Below, in pieces: positions 42,455 through 50,092 of a stretch of 64,000 nt of DNA. The stretch's first letter is position 1. Every line of letters begins with the position of its first letter. Made by a program: the position numbers and the translations under genes. Below the pieces are notes generated by a model, which saw only the letters and a list, made by a program, of their open reading frames with translations, was not told the DNA's origin and did not search any database. The DNA is from Candidatus Methylacidiphilales bacterium (GTDB lineage Bacteria; Verrucomicrobiota; Verrucomicrobiia; Methylacidiphilales; CAZTYG01), in NCBI GenBank assembly GCA_033875315.1, contig JANRJG010000015.1, forward strand, positions 62,001 through 126,000, in the 5' to 3' direction.

Positions 42455-43585
42455 CTAGGCCTCCAACTGCAGCCCGCCCTCGCCGTCCTTGAGTTTGGCG
42501 ATGGTTTTGTCGAAGCGCTCGAGGTCGCGGCCGGCCTTTCCGTAGTCCTCCTGGGCCTGCTGGAGGCGCTGGCCGACTTTGAGGAAATCTTCCTTAAAAT
42601 TCTGGAAATGACGGTCCATGTCCTGGATGCCCTTGAGCAGGGTCTTGGCGTTTTCCTGCATCTCGTAACCCCGGAAGGCCAGGGCCACGGCGTAGAGAGT
42701 GGCGGCCAGGGTGTTCGGTGAAACCGGCGTCACTTTGACCTTCCGGCAATGCTCGATCAACTCGGGCATCTTCAAAATTTCGTAAAATAAACTCTCGCTC
42801 GGCACAAACAAGAAGGCCTGGTCGGCGGTGCCGAGGTCGGGGCGGACGTATTTCTTGGAAATGTCGGTGGCCATCAGTTTGATGACGGATGACAATTCTT
42901 TGCGGGCCAGTTCGCGGGCGGGCTCGTCCTTGGCCGCATCGAGCACTTCGGCGATGCGGTCCTTGGGGAATTTGGCGTCGATGCAGAGGCGGACGTTCTT
43001 GATCTTGATCGAGGCATCGGGTTGCAGGCCTTCGGCGATGCGCGGTTGCCACTCGAAGGCCGAAGGCGGGAGGATGTCCTGGAGGAGCTTTTCCAGGGCG
43101 GTTTCGCCGAAATTCCCCTGAAGCTTGGGCGAGGCCAGGATGTGGTTGAGTTCCCCCACCTGTTCGCTGACCTTGAGCATCTGGTCGGCGCTGGATTTCA
43201 ATAAGACCAGACTGGCGCTCATTTCCTTGAAGGCTCCGAAGTTCTGTTCGAGGTTGTCCTGGAGTCGTTTTTCCACGTTGGCGCGGATCTCCTGGAGGCG
43301 TTCGTTGGTCTGCTGCTGGAGGGCGGCGAAGCGTTGCTCGAGGATGAGTTGCTGGTTGGTGAGGGAATCCTGGATCATCTTGCGGAGCTGCTCGCCGGAG
43401 GCGGCGTTGACATCGCGGAAATCGGCCTTCTGGTCGCCGAGGCTTTTTTCCAGGGCGGCGCGGAGATCGGAAAGCGGGGAGGCCTGGGATTGGCTGAGGG
43501 AGGAGGGCAGTCGGGAAACCAGGTAAGCCAATGCCGCCAGCAGCACGAGGATGAGGGCGCAGAGGATGAGGATGGCGGGGAGCAT
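42455..43585 (-). CDS. rmuC: DNA recombination protein RmuC
   Basis: The protein has 376 residues: an N-terminal membrane segment (AILILCALILVLLAALAYLV), a coiled coil (QQQTNERLQEIRANVEKRLQ), then the RmuC nuclease-like domain with LQGNFGETALEKLLQDILPP, IDAKFPKDRIAEVLDAAKDE and FLFVPSESLFYEILKMPELI. RmuC limits inversions between short inverted repeats, which are abundant in this window. It lies three bases after the PIN toxin gene stop, on the same strand. Confidence 0.9.
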   Translation of the reverse strand: MLPAILILCALILVLLAALAYLVSRLPSSLSQSQASPLSDLRAALEKSLGDQKADFRDVNAASGEQLRKMIQDSLTNQQLILEQRFAALQQQTNERLQEIRANVEKRLQDNLEQNFGAFKEMSASLVLLKSSADQMLKVSEQVGELNHILASPKLQGNFGETALEKLLQDILPPSAFEWQPRIAEGLQPDASIKIKNVRLCIDAKFPKDRIAEVLDAAKDEPARELARKELSSVIKLMATDISKKYVRPDLGTADQAFLFVPSESLFYEILKMPELIEHCRKVKVTPVSPNTLAATLYAVALAFRGYEMQENAKTLLKGIQDMDRHFQNFKEDFLKVGQRLQQAQEDYGKAGRDLERFDKTIAKLKDGEGGLQLEA

Positions 43586-43588
43586 AGG

Positions 43589-44011
43589 CTATTTTTTCGG
43601 AGGCAAGGGTTGGAGGGTGATGAGGGAAGAGAGGGGCTCGAATTCCGGATCGCGATGGATCAGGGTCGATTGGTGGATCTGGGCGGTGGCGGCGATGAAA
43701 GCATCGGCCAGACTGAGCGGGGTGGAGGCTTTGATCCGGGCGGCGGCCAGGCAGAGCGGTTCGTCCGAATGGACCCACTCCACCGGCCAGGAGCGGGCCA
43801 GGGCGAGGAGTTTATCGGCTTGTTCCGAACCGAAGCGGCGGGAGGAAATATAATGGATTTCCGCCAGGGTGACGAAGGAGCCGTAAAGCAGGATCTTGCG
43901 CTTTTGTGCTAAACGCAGGGATTCTTCCACGACGGCCGCCCCGGGTTCATCGCCAAAGAGGGCGAAGATGGCGGAAGTATCGAGGACGTAGCGTTCTTCA
44001 GCCGCGGGCAC
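43589..44011 (-). CDS. PIN-domain toxin (VapC-like)
   Basis: The protein has 140 residues: YVLDTSAIFALFGDEPGAAV with catalytic Asp at 10, FVTLAEIHYISSRRFG with motif 2, and SLADAFIAATAQIHQSTLIH with motif 3. It should be an RNase neutralised by the AbrB-type antitoxin encoded upstream, whose gene overlaps it by 14 bases. The same strand continues into rmuC. Confidence 0.82.
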   Translation of the reverse strand: MPAAEERYVLDTSAIFALFGDEPGAAVVEESLRLAQKRKILLYGSFVTLAEIHYISSRRFGSEQADKLLALARSWPVEWVHSDEPLCLAAARIKASTPLSLADAFIAATAQIHQSTLIHRDPEFEPLSSLITLQPLPPKK

Positions 44012-44225
44012 GTTCTTTCTTCCGTTCCTTGAGCAGATCGAGATTCAACGCCGCACCGGCCAGGATGCCACGGGAAGCGCGGATGGTGTCCTTGGGCAGG
44101 GGGATGACCCGGATCTCCTTGCCGTCGGCGATCCACTCCAGCTTGGCGTTGTCCTCGATCCCGAACTGGCGTCTGAGATCCGCCGGGATGACGGTCTGGC
44201 CGCGTGTCGTCACGGTGGTGATCAT
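43998..44225 (-). CDS. AbrB/MazE-type swapped-hairpin antitoxin
   Basis: The protein has 75 residues, starting MITTVTTRGQTVIPADLRRQ, the SpoVT/AbrB DNA-binding fold, with a WIADGKEIRVIPL second strand pair and a basic tail (LLKERKKERARG). It should bind the PIN toxin encoded next. The start codon lies inside a 12-base palindrome (44219-44230), a possible operator. Confidence 0.82.
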   Translation of the reverse strand: MITTVTTRGQTVIPADLRRQFGIEDNAKLEWIADGKEIRVIPLPKDTIRASRGILAGAALNLDLLKERKKERARG

Positions 44226-44230
44226 GATCA
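44219..44230. promoter_or_regulatory. Palindrome over the start codon of the AbrB-type antitoxin
   Basis: TGATCATGATCA is a perfect palindrome that contains the ATG of the antitoxin. An AT-rich tract with TATAAG about 10 bases upstream on the gene strand could be a -10 box. The antitoxin may bind here. Confidence 0.45.
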
Positions 44231-44310
44231 GAGCTTATAAGACGAAATAAGAAATACAAGACAAAAACCGAAATGACATGCAAACGTATGATGCTGGCAA
44301 AAGGCCGTTA

Positions 44311-44428
44311 ATTAACCACTAAGACTCGAAGACGCGAAAGAGATCAGATTGGTAACTTCTGAAAACACGGATGCACGGCCCCCAAATACCCCTTTTCCGA
44401 TCTTTGTGTCTTTGCGTCTTCGTGGTTC
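44311..44428. repeat. Family A variant (AAGACGCGAAAG/CTTTGCGTCTTCG)
   Basis: The left arm AACCACTAAGACTCGAAGAC (44314-44333) and the right arm TCTTTGTGTCTTTGCGTCTT (44401-44420) form an inverted pair, closing with CGTGGTTC. It is a more AT-rich form of the family A element, between the AbrB-type antitoxin and the Dabb gene. Confidence 0.65.
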
Positions 44429-44442
44429 AAAGCCTTTCCCTC

Positions 44443-44859
44443 TCAGGGGCTAACAAAATCATAAACCACGAAGCGGGCCACCAGAGGCTTGAGCACATCT
44501 TCCACCGCTTTCTTGTGGGCGGGGTGGTTTTCGTAAGCGCGCAGGGCGGCTTCGTCGCGGAAGGTCATGGTGAGGGCGACATCGAACGAATCATCCACAA
44601 CCGGCCGGTCCGAGGGGAGCGGGGTGCCGGCCTGGACATCGACCACCCCGGGCAGGTCCTTGAAGCCGAGGGAAGTGCCGATGAGTTGGGCGCGGGCGGT
44701 GGGGTCGCCCGGTTGTTTCAGCCAGCAGACGACCACATGCTGGACCGTGCCGGTGGTGGCTTGGCCTGCGGAGGGAGCAGCCGGTGGCTTGGAACAGGCC
44801 GCGGCGATGAGGAGTAAGAAAAGAGATAAGGAAAGGGTCAGAGGGGTCGGGGCTTTCAT
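44443..44859 (-). CDS. Dabb-family (stress-responsive A/B barrel) lipoprotein
   Basis: The protein has 138 residues with a signal peptide ending in a lipobox (LLLIAAACSKP). A Dabb-type dimeric alpha-beta barrel begins VQHVVVCWLKQPGDPTARAQ and continues with DSFDVALTMTFRDEAALRAY and ENHPAHKKAVEDVLKPL. The last block is a typical family end. The protein is probably tethered to a membrane. The reaction, if any, is unknown. Confidence 0.82.
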   Translation of the reverse strand: MKAPTPLTLSLSLFLLLIAAACSKPPAAPSAGQATTGTVQHVVVCWLKQPGDPTARAQLIGTSLGFKDLPGVVDVQAGTPLPSDRPVVDDSFDVALTMTFRDEAALRAYENHPAHKKAVEDVLKPLVARFVVYDFVSP

Positions 44860-44895
44860 GGGGATTTCTTTGTGATTTATCGCGTTCTTATCTCG

Positions 44896-44971
44896 TTAAT
44901 CTTACTCGATCTCGTGCTCGTTCTCTCTAACCCCGAGAGCACGAGAATGAGAAAGAGTACGAGAACGAGTA
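44896..44971. repeat. Family C repeat (CTCG/CGAG inverted repeat)
   Basis: CGTGCTCGTTCTCTCTAACC CCGAGAGCACGAGAATGAGA AAGAGTACGAGAACGAG folds into a hairpin built from GAACGAG and GAGCACG units. Related units occur at 48656-48728 and about 48963-49010. Confidence 0.65.
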
Positions 44972-45033
44972 GTTGATTAAACAGCAATGCTTAGGATGCA
45001 AGCGCACCGGAGGGCACGGGCTTATTCATGATG

Positions 45034-45435
45034 TTATGGTTTCAGGAGTTTCCGCAACCGCGCCGTGGTGTCATCACGATCAATCCGGCTGGCGGCGACG
45101 TCGAGGGTCAGGGCTTCCCATTCGGGACCGTCTTTCTCGGGATGGAGGCCATTGAGCCGGAGGAAAACCAGGCAGGCACCGAGGGCGGCACGCTTGTTGC
45201 CATCGATGAACGGGTGGTTCCGGCACAAGTAGAACAGATAGGCCGCCGCGACTTCGATCAGATCGGCGTAGGGGGAATTCCCCGCAAACGTGGCTTGGGG
45301 GGCGGCTACGGCCGATTCCAAGAGCGCCGGTTCACGCACCCCGTCCGAGCCTCCAAATTGGTCGATGGCTGCGGCGTGGATCTCGCGCACGATGTCGACG
45401 GTCAGATGGAAGCAGTTCCCGGGCTTGGCACTCAT
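45034..45435 (-). CDS. doc: Doc-family (Fic) toxin
   Basis: The protein has 133 residues. The Fic/Doc signature HPFIDGNKRAAL lies at 74-85, with FGGSDGVREPALLESAV before it. Doc phosphorylates elongation factor Tu and stops translation. Here it follows an AbrB-type antitoxin (ATGA overlap 45432-45435) rather than the usual Phd, so the pair is a hybrid. Confidence 0.85.
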   Translation of the reverse strand: MSAKPGNCFHLTVDIVREIHAAAIDQFGGSDGVREPALLESAVAAPQATFAGNSPYADLIEVAAAYLFYLCRNHPFIDGNKRAALGACLVFLRLNGLHPEKDGPEWEALTLDVAASRIDRDDTTARLRKLLKP

Positions 45436-45659
45436 GCGAGGCGTTTCATCGTCCTCGAATAGTCCTTCATGGTTTCCTGGATGACCTGGGTGACCTCCTC
45501 CGGGGAGACGCGCGGATGCAGCGGGGTCAGGGTGATGGTCCCTCCTTCGTGCACCGAGACCGTCATTTCGTCCCCGGTCTTGAGGTGAGCCATCTCCATC
45601 AGGGCGGCGTCGAAGATGATGCCCTGGGAGTTGCCGATTTTGCTGATCGTTTTGATCAT
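45432..45659 (-). CDS. AbrB-type antitoxin of the Doc pair
   Basis: The protein has 75 residues: MIKTISKIGNSQGIIFDAAL, a swapped-hairpin DNA-binding part like that of MazE/AbrB, then a C-terminal helix (PEEVTQVIQETMKDYSRTMK) that probably binds Doc. A strong sigma-70-like promoter (45666-45694) lies so close that transcription would begin at or beside the start codon. Confidence 0.82.
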   Translation of the reverse strand: MIKTISKIGNSQGIIFDAALMEMAHLKTGDEMTVSVHEGGTITLTPLHPRVSPEEVTQVIQETMKDYSRTMKRLA

Positions 45660-45665
45660 GTCGTC

Positions 45666-45694
45666 ATACTATGTTTTACGGCGACGGAAGTCAA
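45666..45694 (-). promoter_or_regulatory. Sigma-70 promoter of the AbrB-doc operon
   Basis: On the minus strand TTGACT (45694-45689), a 17-base spacer and TAGTAT (45671-45666) sit 6 bases before the ATG at 45659. The start of transcription would fall near the ATG, giving a leaderless message. Confidence 0.65.
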
Positions 45695-45854
45695 GTGAGG
45701 GGGTCCGCTTAGTCACACGCGAGGAGCATGACTTACTCAACTCGTCCGGTCTGCGTTCCGCAATGCCTGTTGACTGGGATGGGGCAGATGTATTTGCGCG
45801 CTATGCCAGCGCTGGCATTAAACTTCCTGAAGCTCCAGGGCTGCCTCAATGACT

Positions 45855-46094
45855 TTACCGAGCAGCATGGGCTTTTTTGAACCAGCGCTGCTGTTCGATC
45901 AGGCCTGCTCCGTCTTCGCGATCAGGCGCCCGCCAAATGAGCGAGCTGTCACAATCGAGGCCGGCAAAATCACGCGCCGACTGTTCCTCTGACAGATTGC
46001 GAAGATCCTCCCACTTGATTTGATCGAGGAGTTCGCCTGTCTCTTTCCAAATGCCGATTTGGCGTTTGGTGAGATCACGCTGTTCTTGAGTCAT
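45855..46094 (-). CDS. Small hypothetical protein ending in an EQQRWF motif
   Basis: The protein has 79 residues, MTQEQRDLTKRQIGIWKETG onward, with a C-terminal GAGLIEQQRWFKKAHAAR. Small acidic proteins with a similar EQQ-WF end are, from memory, often encoded beside toxin-antitoxin genes, but I cannot name a family with certainty. It is upstream of the AbrB-doc pair on the same strand, with 195 bases between them and no partner toxin visible. Confidence 0.5.
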   Translation of the reverse strand: MTQEQRDLTKRQIGIWKETGELLDQIKWEDLRNLSEEQSARDFAGLDCDSSLIWRAPDREDGAGLIEQQRWFKKAHAAR

Positions 46095-46170
46095 GCTTTG
46101 AGTTTAAAGAGTTACGTTCACCTGCCCATGACATTTTTTCCAGAAAATCATGCGGGCCACGGGGGTTTCC

Positions 46171-46386
46171 GGATAGGCTCTTAGCCGGAACAATGCATTA
46201 GCTTTACCACGAAGCGCGCGAAGAACGCGAAGAACGCGAAGAAGAAACTTTTGGCATTGAGGGCTTTATAAAGCAGTTCAACCCCGATAAGAATCGGGGA
46301 TCAACTGAGGCTCACTGATCAGTGAATCAAAAAGTCGCCTTGCACAAGTCCGAATGACTTCGCGGCCTTAGCGCTCTTCGCGGTGA
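46171..46386. repeat. Long family A element
   Basis: The left flank GGATAGGCTCTTAGCCGGAA (46171) matches that of the copy at 37841. Arms are at 46203-46242 (GAAGAACGCGAAGAACGCGA) and 46357-46386 (ACTTCGCGGCCTTAGCGCTC). Inside lie an AACCCCGATAAGAATCGGGG hairpin and a TCACTGATCAGTGA palindrome. It ends 18 bases from the purF stop codon, and it fills most of the 310-base gap between the EQQ protein gene and purF. Confidence 0.75.
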
Positions 46387-46404
46387 AAAACCGCCTTTCC
46401 TGTC

Positions 46405-48321
46405 TCAATAACTCCGGTTGCTGGCGGAGTTTTCGTAGTAGTTGATGAAGGCTTGGTTGAGGACTTTGTAGCCGCCGGGGGTGGGATACTTCCCGGTAAA
46501 ATACCAGTCGCCGGAATGGTTTGGCAGAGCCTTGTGTAAGTTCTCAATGGTCTGGAAGACGATCAAGACCTCGCCCTTCCAGGTCTCGGTTTTGGGGGTG
46601 ACCAGTTGGGAGATGCGCCGCGAAATTTCCACGGTGGTGAAGCGGTCGTAGATTTTCTTCACGTGGTTCTGCATTTCCACCGGCTTTTTCTCCGCCTGGG
46701 CGGTGCAGAGTTGATAGACCTCGCGCAGGACATCCTCCTGCCCGTGTTCCTTGAGCAGGGAGACGGCGGCCTGGAAGGCGATAAACTTGCCCAGTTGGGA
46801 CATGTCGATGCCGTAGCAGTCGGGGTAGCGGATTTGCGGGGCAGTGGAAGCGATGACGATCTTCTTGGGGTTGAGGCGGGAGAGAATCTTGATGACGGAA
46901 TTTTTCAGGGTCGTGCCGCGGACAACGGAGTCGTCGACGCAGACCAGGGTGTCGCCGGAGTTGAGGGTGCCGTAGGAGATGTCGTAAACGTGGGAGGAGA
47001 GCTGGTTGCGGTCGCTTTCCTGGCTGATGAAGGTGCGGAGTTTGATGTCCTTGTGGGCCAGCTTTTCCGCGCGGGGCCAGCCGTGCATGATGAGCGGGTC
47101 GAGGAAGTTTTCGTCCAACTGGCCCTTCTTGGCCGCATCCAGGATGAGGTCGCGCACTTCCAGTCGGCGGCGCAGGCGGAGTTCGGCCAGCAAACCGTAG
47201 TAGGCGATTTCGGCGGTGTTGGGGATGAAGCTGAAAACGGTGTGGTCGAAGTCGCGCCCGCATTCTTCCATGACCTGATCGACGAGGAGGGCGCCGAGTT
47301 TTTTGCGCTCGGCGTAGATGTCGGGGTCGTTGCCGCGGGAGAAGTAGATCCGTTCGAAGGAACACTGCTTGAGCGGGGCGGGATCCTGGAAGCGGTCGAT
47401 GCTGACCTGGCCGCTCTTTTTGATGATCAGGGCGGTGCCGGGTTCGACTTCTTTCACCTGGTCCTGTTCGAGATCAAACACTGTGAGCAGGGGCGCGCGT
47501 TCCGAGGCCAGGGCAATGACCTCGTCGTTGGCAAACCAGTGGAACGGACGGATGCCGTTGGGGTCGCGGACGGCGAAGACATCGCCGTTGCCGATGAGCC
47601 CGGCCAGAGAATAACCGCCATCCCATCCGCGGGAGGCCACGCGGATGATTTCCAGCACGCGCAGTTCCTCGCTGATGCGACGGGCGATTTCCGCGCCCTT
47701 GAGGCCGTCGTCGCGGAATTTGCGGTAGAGCGCGTCGTGTTCCTGGTCGAGGTGGAAGCCGATGCCTTCCAGGAGGGTCTGGGTGTCGGTGTCGAAGAGC
47801 GGGTGCTGGCCGTGGTCGATGAGGTCCTGGTTGAGGTCCTCGTTGTTGGTGATGTTGAAATTGCCGGCCAGGACGAGGTTTTTGGTCGGCCAGTTGCTGC
47901 GGCGGAAGTAGGGATGGCAGGAATGGATGTTGTAGCCCCCGGAGGTGCCGTAGCGAAGGTGGCCGAGGTAGATCTCGGCGGCGTAGTCGAAGTTTTGTTT
48001 CACCGACTGGGCGAATTCCGGGTGGACGATGCCCTTGCGGACCAGCTTGGCGTAATCCTTGAACTGCGCGTCGAAGATCCGGTCGAGCGGATTCGACTTC
48101 ATCTCGCGCTCGCGGAAGATGTAGGGGAAGCCCGGGGGGACATCGAGTTTGACCGCGGCGATGCCGGCGCCGTCTTGGCCGCGGTTGTGTTGTTTCTCCA
48201 TGAGAAGGAACAACTTGATGAAGCCCCAGAGCGGCGTGTTGTATTTCTCGTAGTAGTAGGAGAGCGGTTTCAGCAGGCGGACGAGGGCCACGCCGCATTC
48301 GTGGTGGATGGGGTCGCTCAT
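46405..48321 (-). CDS. purF: Amidophosphoribosyltransferase (long Bacteroidota-type)
   Basis: The ATG at 48321 gives 638 residues and places the glutaminase Cys at position 9 (MSDPIHHECGVALVRLLKPL) without a propeptide. The N-terminal nucleophile domain has EKQHNRGQDGAGIAAVKL, GHLRYGTSGGYNIHSCHPYF and NFNITNNEDLN. The transferase domain has TLVCVDDSVVRGTTLKNSVI with the PRPP loop, then KIVIASTAPQIRYPDCYGID. It makes phosphoribosylamine, the first step of purine synthesis. It is longer than E. coli PurF (about 505 residues), as in Bacteroidota. The upstream frame to 48804 is not supported. Confidence 0.94.
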   Translation of the reverse strand: MSDPIHHECGVALVRLLKPLSYYYEKYNTPLWGFIKLFLLMEKQHNRGQDGAGIAAVKLDVPPGFPYIFREREMKSNPLDRIFDAQFKDYAKLVRKGIVHPEFAQSVKQNFDYAAEIYLGHLRYGTSGGYNIHSCHPYFRRSNWPTKNLVLAGNFNITNNEDLNQDLIDHGQHPLFDTDTQTLLEGIGFHLDQEHDALYRKFRDDGLKGAEIARRISEELRVLEIIRVASRGWDGGYSLAGLIGNGDVFAVRDPNGIRPFHWFANDEVIALASERAPLLTVFDLEQDQVKEVEPGTALIIKKSGQVSIDRFQDPAPLKQCSFERIYFSRGNDPDIYAERKKLGALLVDQVMEECGRDFDHTVFSFIPNTAEIAYYGLLAELRLRRRLEVRDLILDAAKKGQLDENFLDPLIMHGWPRAEKLAHKDIKLRTFISQESDRNQLSSHVYDISYGTLNSGDTLVCVDDSVVRGTTLKNSVIKILSRLNPKKIVIASTAPQIRYPDCYGIDMSQLGKFIAFQAAVSLLKEHGQEDVLREVYQLCTAQAEKKPVEMQNHVKKIYDRFTTVEISRRISQLVTPKTETWKGEVLIVFQTIENLHKALPNHSGDWYFTGKYPTPGGYKVLNQAFINYYENSASNRSY

Positions 48322-48377
48322 GGAAGCGCAGTAAAATAAACGGACGGGCGCCGGGGGGGAAGCAACATCTGTAGAGT

Positions 48378-48590
48378 TTACCGGTTTCCGCCGGGGGGAC
48401 AAGGGGGTCGGCGGGAGCGGGCGATCCTGGCCGCGGCCAAGAGGATGAAGAGGAGGTTGGCGATCATGATGACGGCGACGAGCGTCGGACCCAGCCGTTC
48501 GAGGCTTCCGGTCAGCCAAAGGATGACAAAAGCGGCCAATTCGGCACCCAGGATCAGGGAAAGGATGAGACCGGGGCGGGGAACGGGCAT
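48378..48590 (-). CDS. Small hypothetical protein with two membrane segments
   Basis: The protein has 70 residues, MPVPRPGLILSLILGAELAA, then VAVIMIANLLFILLAAARIA, with a basic tail. It lies 56 bases upstream of purF on the same strand. No family is recognised; it could be real, but the repeat-rich surroundings make a chance frame possible. Confidence 0.45.
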   Translation of the reverse strand: MPVPRPGLILSLILGAELAAFVILWLTGSLERLGPTLVAVIMIANLLFILLAAARIARSRRPPCPPGGNR

Positions 48591-48655
48591 ATTCTTGATT
48601 TAACCGCTGCGCGGCAGGGTGCAAGTCGGTTAAGAGCCGTGTGTGGTTGATTCCG

Positions 48656-48728
48656 TCATCGTTCTCGTACTCTTTCTCCTTCTCGATCTCTCGGGGAGGG
48701 AGAGAACGAAAACGATAAAGAGAAACGA
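48656..48728. repeat. Family C repeat
   Basis: CGTTCTCGTACTCTTTCTCC and AGGGAGAGAACGAAAACGAT then AAAGAGAAACGAG form a hairpin-like pair, similar to 44896-44971. Confidence 0.55.
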
Positions 48729-48854
48729 GTGGACGACAAGGTGCCTTACGGGAGGGCGAAGCTCCCGCTGAGCCGCTCTTGGAAGATTGACAACAAACCA
48801 GCACGGCAGGAGCCTCGCCCTCCCGTTGATTCTATTTTGGGTAAGAGAAACGGG
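48715..48854. repeat. Family B repeat, copy 2
   Basis: AAGAGAAACGAGTGGACGAC followed by the core CTTACGGGAGGGCGAAGCTC and an end CAGGAGCCTCGCCCTCCCGT. It is a direct repeat of the copy at 49007-49155; the two are about 290 bases apart. Confidence 0.7.
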
Positions 48855-49006
48855 TGGCAACTGTTGGCAGCGGGGATGGGAATCCCCGTCTACAAAAGGA
48901 AAATCTGGGTCCTGCGTTTTTGTAGCTGGGGAATCCTTTTCCCCCTGTGTCTCATCTTGATCTTCAGGGGAGGGAGAGAACGAGAGCGAGTATGAGAACG
49001 ATTGAG
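48855..49006. other. Spacer between the two family B copies
   Basis: About 150 bases with a degenerate family C unit (GGGAGAGAACGAGAGCGAGT, about 48971-48990). No gene-like frame beyond repeat-derived ones. Confidence 0.4.
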
Positions 49007-49155
49007 AGAAACGTGGGGACGACAAAGTGCCTTACGGGAGGGCGAAGCTCCTGCTGAGCCGCCTTGGAAGATTGACAACAAACCGGCTCGGCAGGAGCCT
49101 CGCCCTCCCGTTGATTCTGTCTCTCAGTTGATTCTGTTTTGGGTAAGAGAAACGA
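49007..49155. repeat. Family B repeat, copy 3
   Basis: GAGAAACGTGGGGACGACAA, the core TTACGGGAGGGCGAAGCTCC and the end GGCAGGAGCCTCGCCCTCCC, with a short internal duplication of TTGATTCTGT. It parallels the copy at 48715, and its core is the same as in the split copy at 35071. Confidence 0.7.
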
Positions 49156-49201
49156 GCGGGATCTGCTGGCCATGGAAGGGAAAGGACTCTAGCCAAGGAG
49201 G

Positions 49202-50092
49202 ATGTCGTCGCATCCCGGGCCGGTTCTTTGCTTCGGGGAAATGCTCTGGGATGAGCTGTCCACGGGAAGGCGCCCGGGCGGGGCGCCGATGAATGTGGCC
49301 TTCCACCTGAACCGCTTGGGGCGTCCGGCCCTCCCCGTCAGTGCCGTGGGGGACGATGTCGCAGGGGAGGACCTGCTGCAATTCCTCCGGGATCGGGGCG
49401 TATCGACCGTCGCCGTGGCGAAATCCCCCCGCTTTCCGACCGGGTCGGTCGAAGTCCTCATCGATGAACGGGGCGATGCGCTTTACACCATCCGGCAGGG
49501 GGTGGCTTGGGACGAGATTCCACTGACTGCGGAGATTTTGTCACGGGCGGCGACCTCCCCGGCGTTGGTGTTCGGATCGCTGGCCCAAAGATCGGCTTCC
49601 AATCGGGAATCCCTCACGAAACTCCGGAAAGCCATGGGGGAAGGTGCCCTGTTGGTTTTCGATGTGAACCTGCGCGCGCCTTTTGATGATTTGGACCGGG
49701 TCCGCTCGCTGGCAGTTGATCTGGGCGCGGGGGTGATCAAATGCAACCACGAAGAAGCCGCCCGTTGGACCGGGGGAGAGGCGATGGATTGGGAGGGAAA
49801 TGCCCGGAGGATTGCGTCGGATTCGGGGGTGGCCGGGGTTTGTGTGACGGCCGGGGCCCATGGGGCGGGTTTGTGGTGGAATGGGGTGTGGTCGCAGGAG
49901 ACCGGCCGACCCGTGACCGTGGTGGATACGGTCGGGGCGGGCGACGCCTTCCTGGCGGCGCTGATCGACGGCCTGCTGGCGGGCCTCCCCGCGGGAGAAA
50001 TTCTCGCCCGGGCCTGCCGCTTGGGGGAATGGATCGCCAGCCAATCGGGAGCGACACCGGACTACGAACCTGAAAGGATCCTTGGCCCATGA
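49202..50092 (+). CDS. PfkB-family carbohydrate kinase (fructokinase-like)
   Basis: The protein has 296 residues with PVLCFGEMLWDELSTGRRPG (substrate domain), GAPMNVAFHLNRLG, KCNHEEAARWTGG and the catalytic block VVDTVGAGDAFLAALIDGLL. This order is like bacterial fructokinases, which make fructose-6-phosphate. An AAGGAGG ribosome site touches the ATG (0-1 base), which is unusually close. It is translationally coupled (ATGA) with the AlkD-like gene. Confidence 0.85.
   Translation: MSSHPGPVLCFGEMLWDELSTGRRPGGAPMNVAFHLNRLGRPALPVSAVGDDVAGEDLLQFLRDRGVSTVAVAKSPRFPTGSVEVLIDERGDALYTIRQGVAWDEIPLTAEILSRAATSPALVFGSLAQRSASNRESLTKLRKAMGEGALLVFDVNLRAPFDDLDRVRSLAVDLGAGVIKCNHEEAARWTGGEAMDWEGNARRIASDSGVAGVCVTAGAHGAGLWWNGVWSQETGRPVTVVDTVGAGDAFLAALIDGLLAGLPAGEILARACRLGEWIASQSGATPDYEPERILGP

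Noticed and set aside
45616-45852. Plus-strand ORF of 78 codons
   Set aside because: It overlaps the AbrB-type antitoxin start and its promoter in antisense, and has no recognised domain; it may contain a remnant, but I cannot support it.
46606-48339. Plus-strand frame of 577 codons across purF
   Set aside because: The minus strand carries the complete purF with catalytic Cys9 and PRPP loop; the plus frame has no recognisable domain.
48322-48804. Upstream extension of the purF frame
   Set aside because: It would bury the catalytic Cys under 160 residues with no motif and cross a repeat; the Cys9 start fits the family.
48729-48995. Plus-strand ORF of 88 codons between purF and the kinase
   Set aside because: It is made almost entirely of family B and C repeat sequence.
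48656-49155. Possible CRISPR-like array
   Set aside because: There are only two long direct copies, the units are over 130 bases and have internal hairpins, and no cas gene is near.
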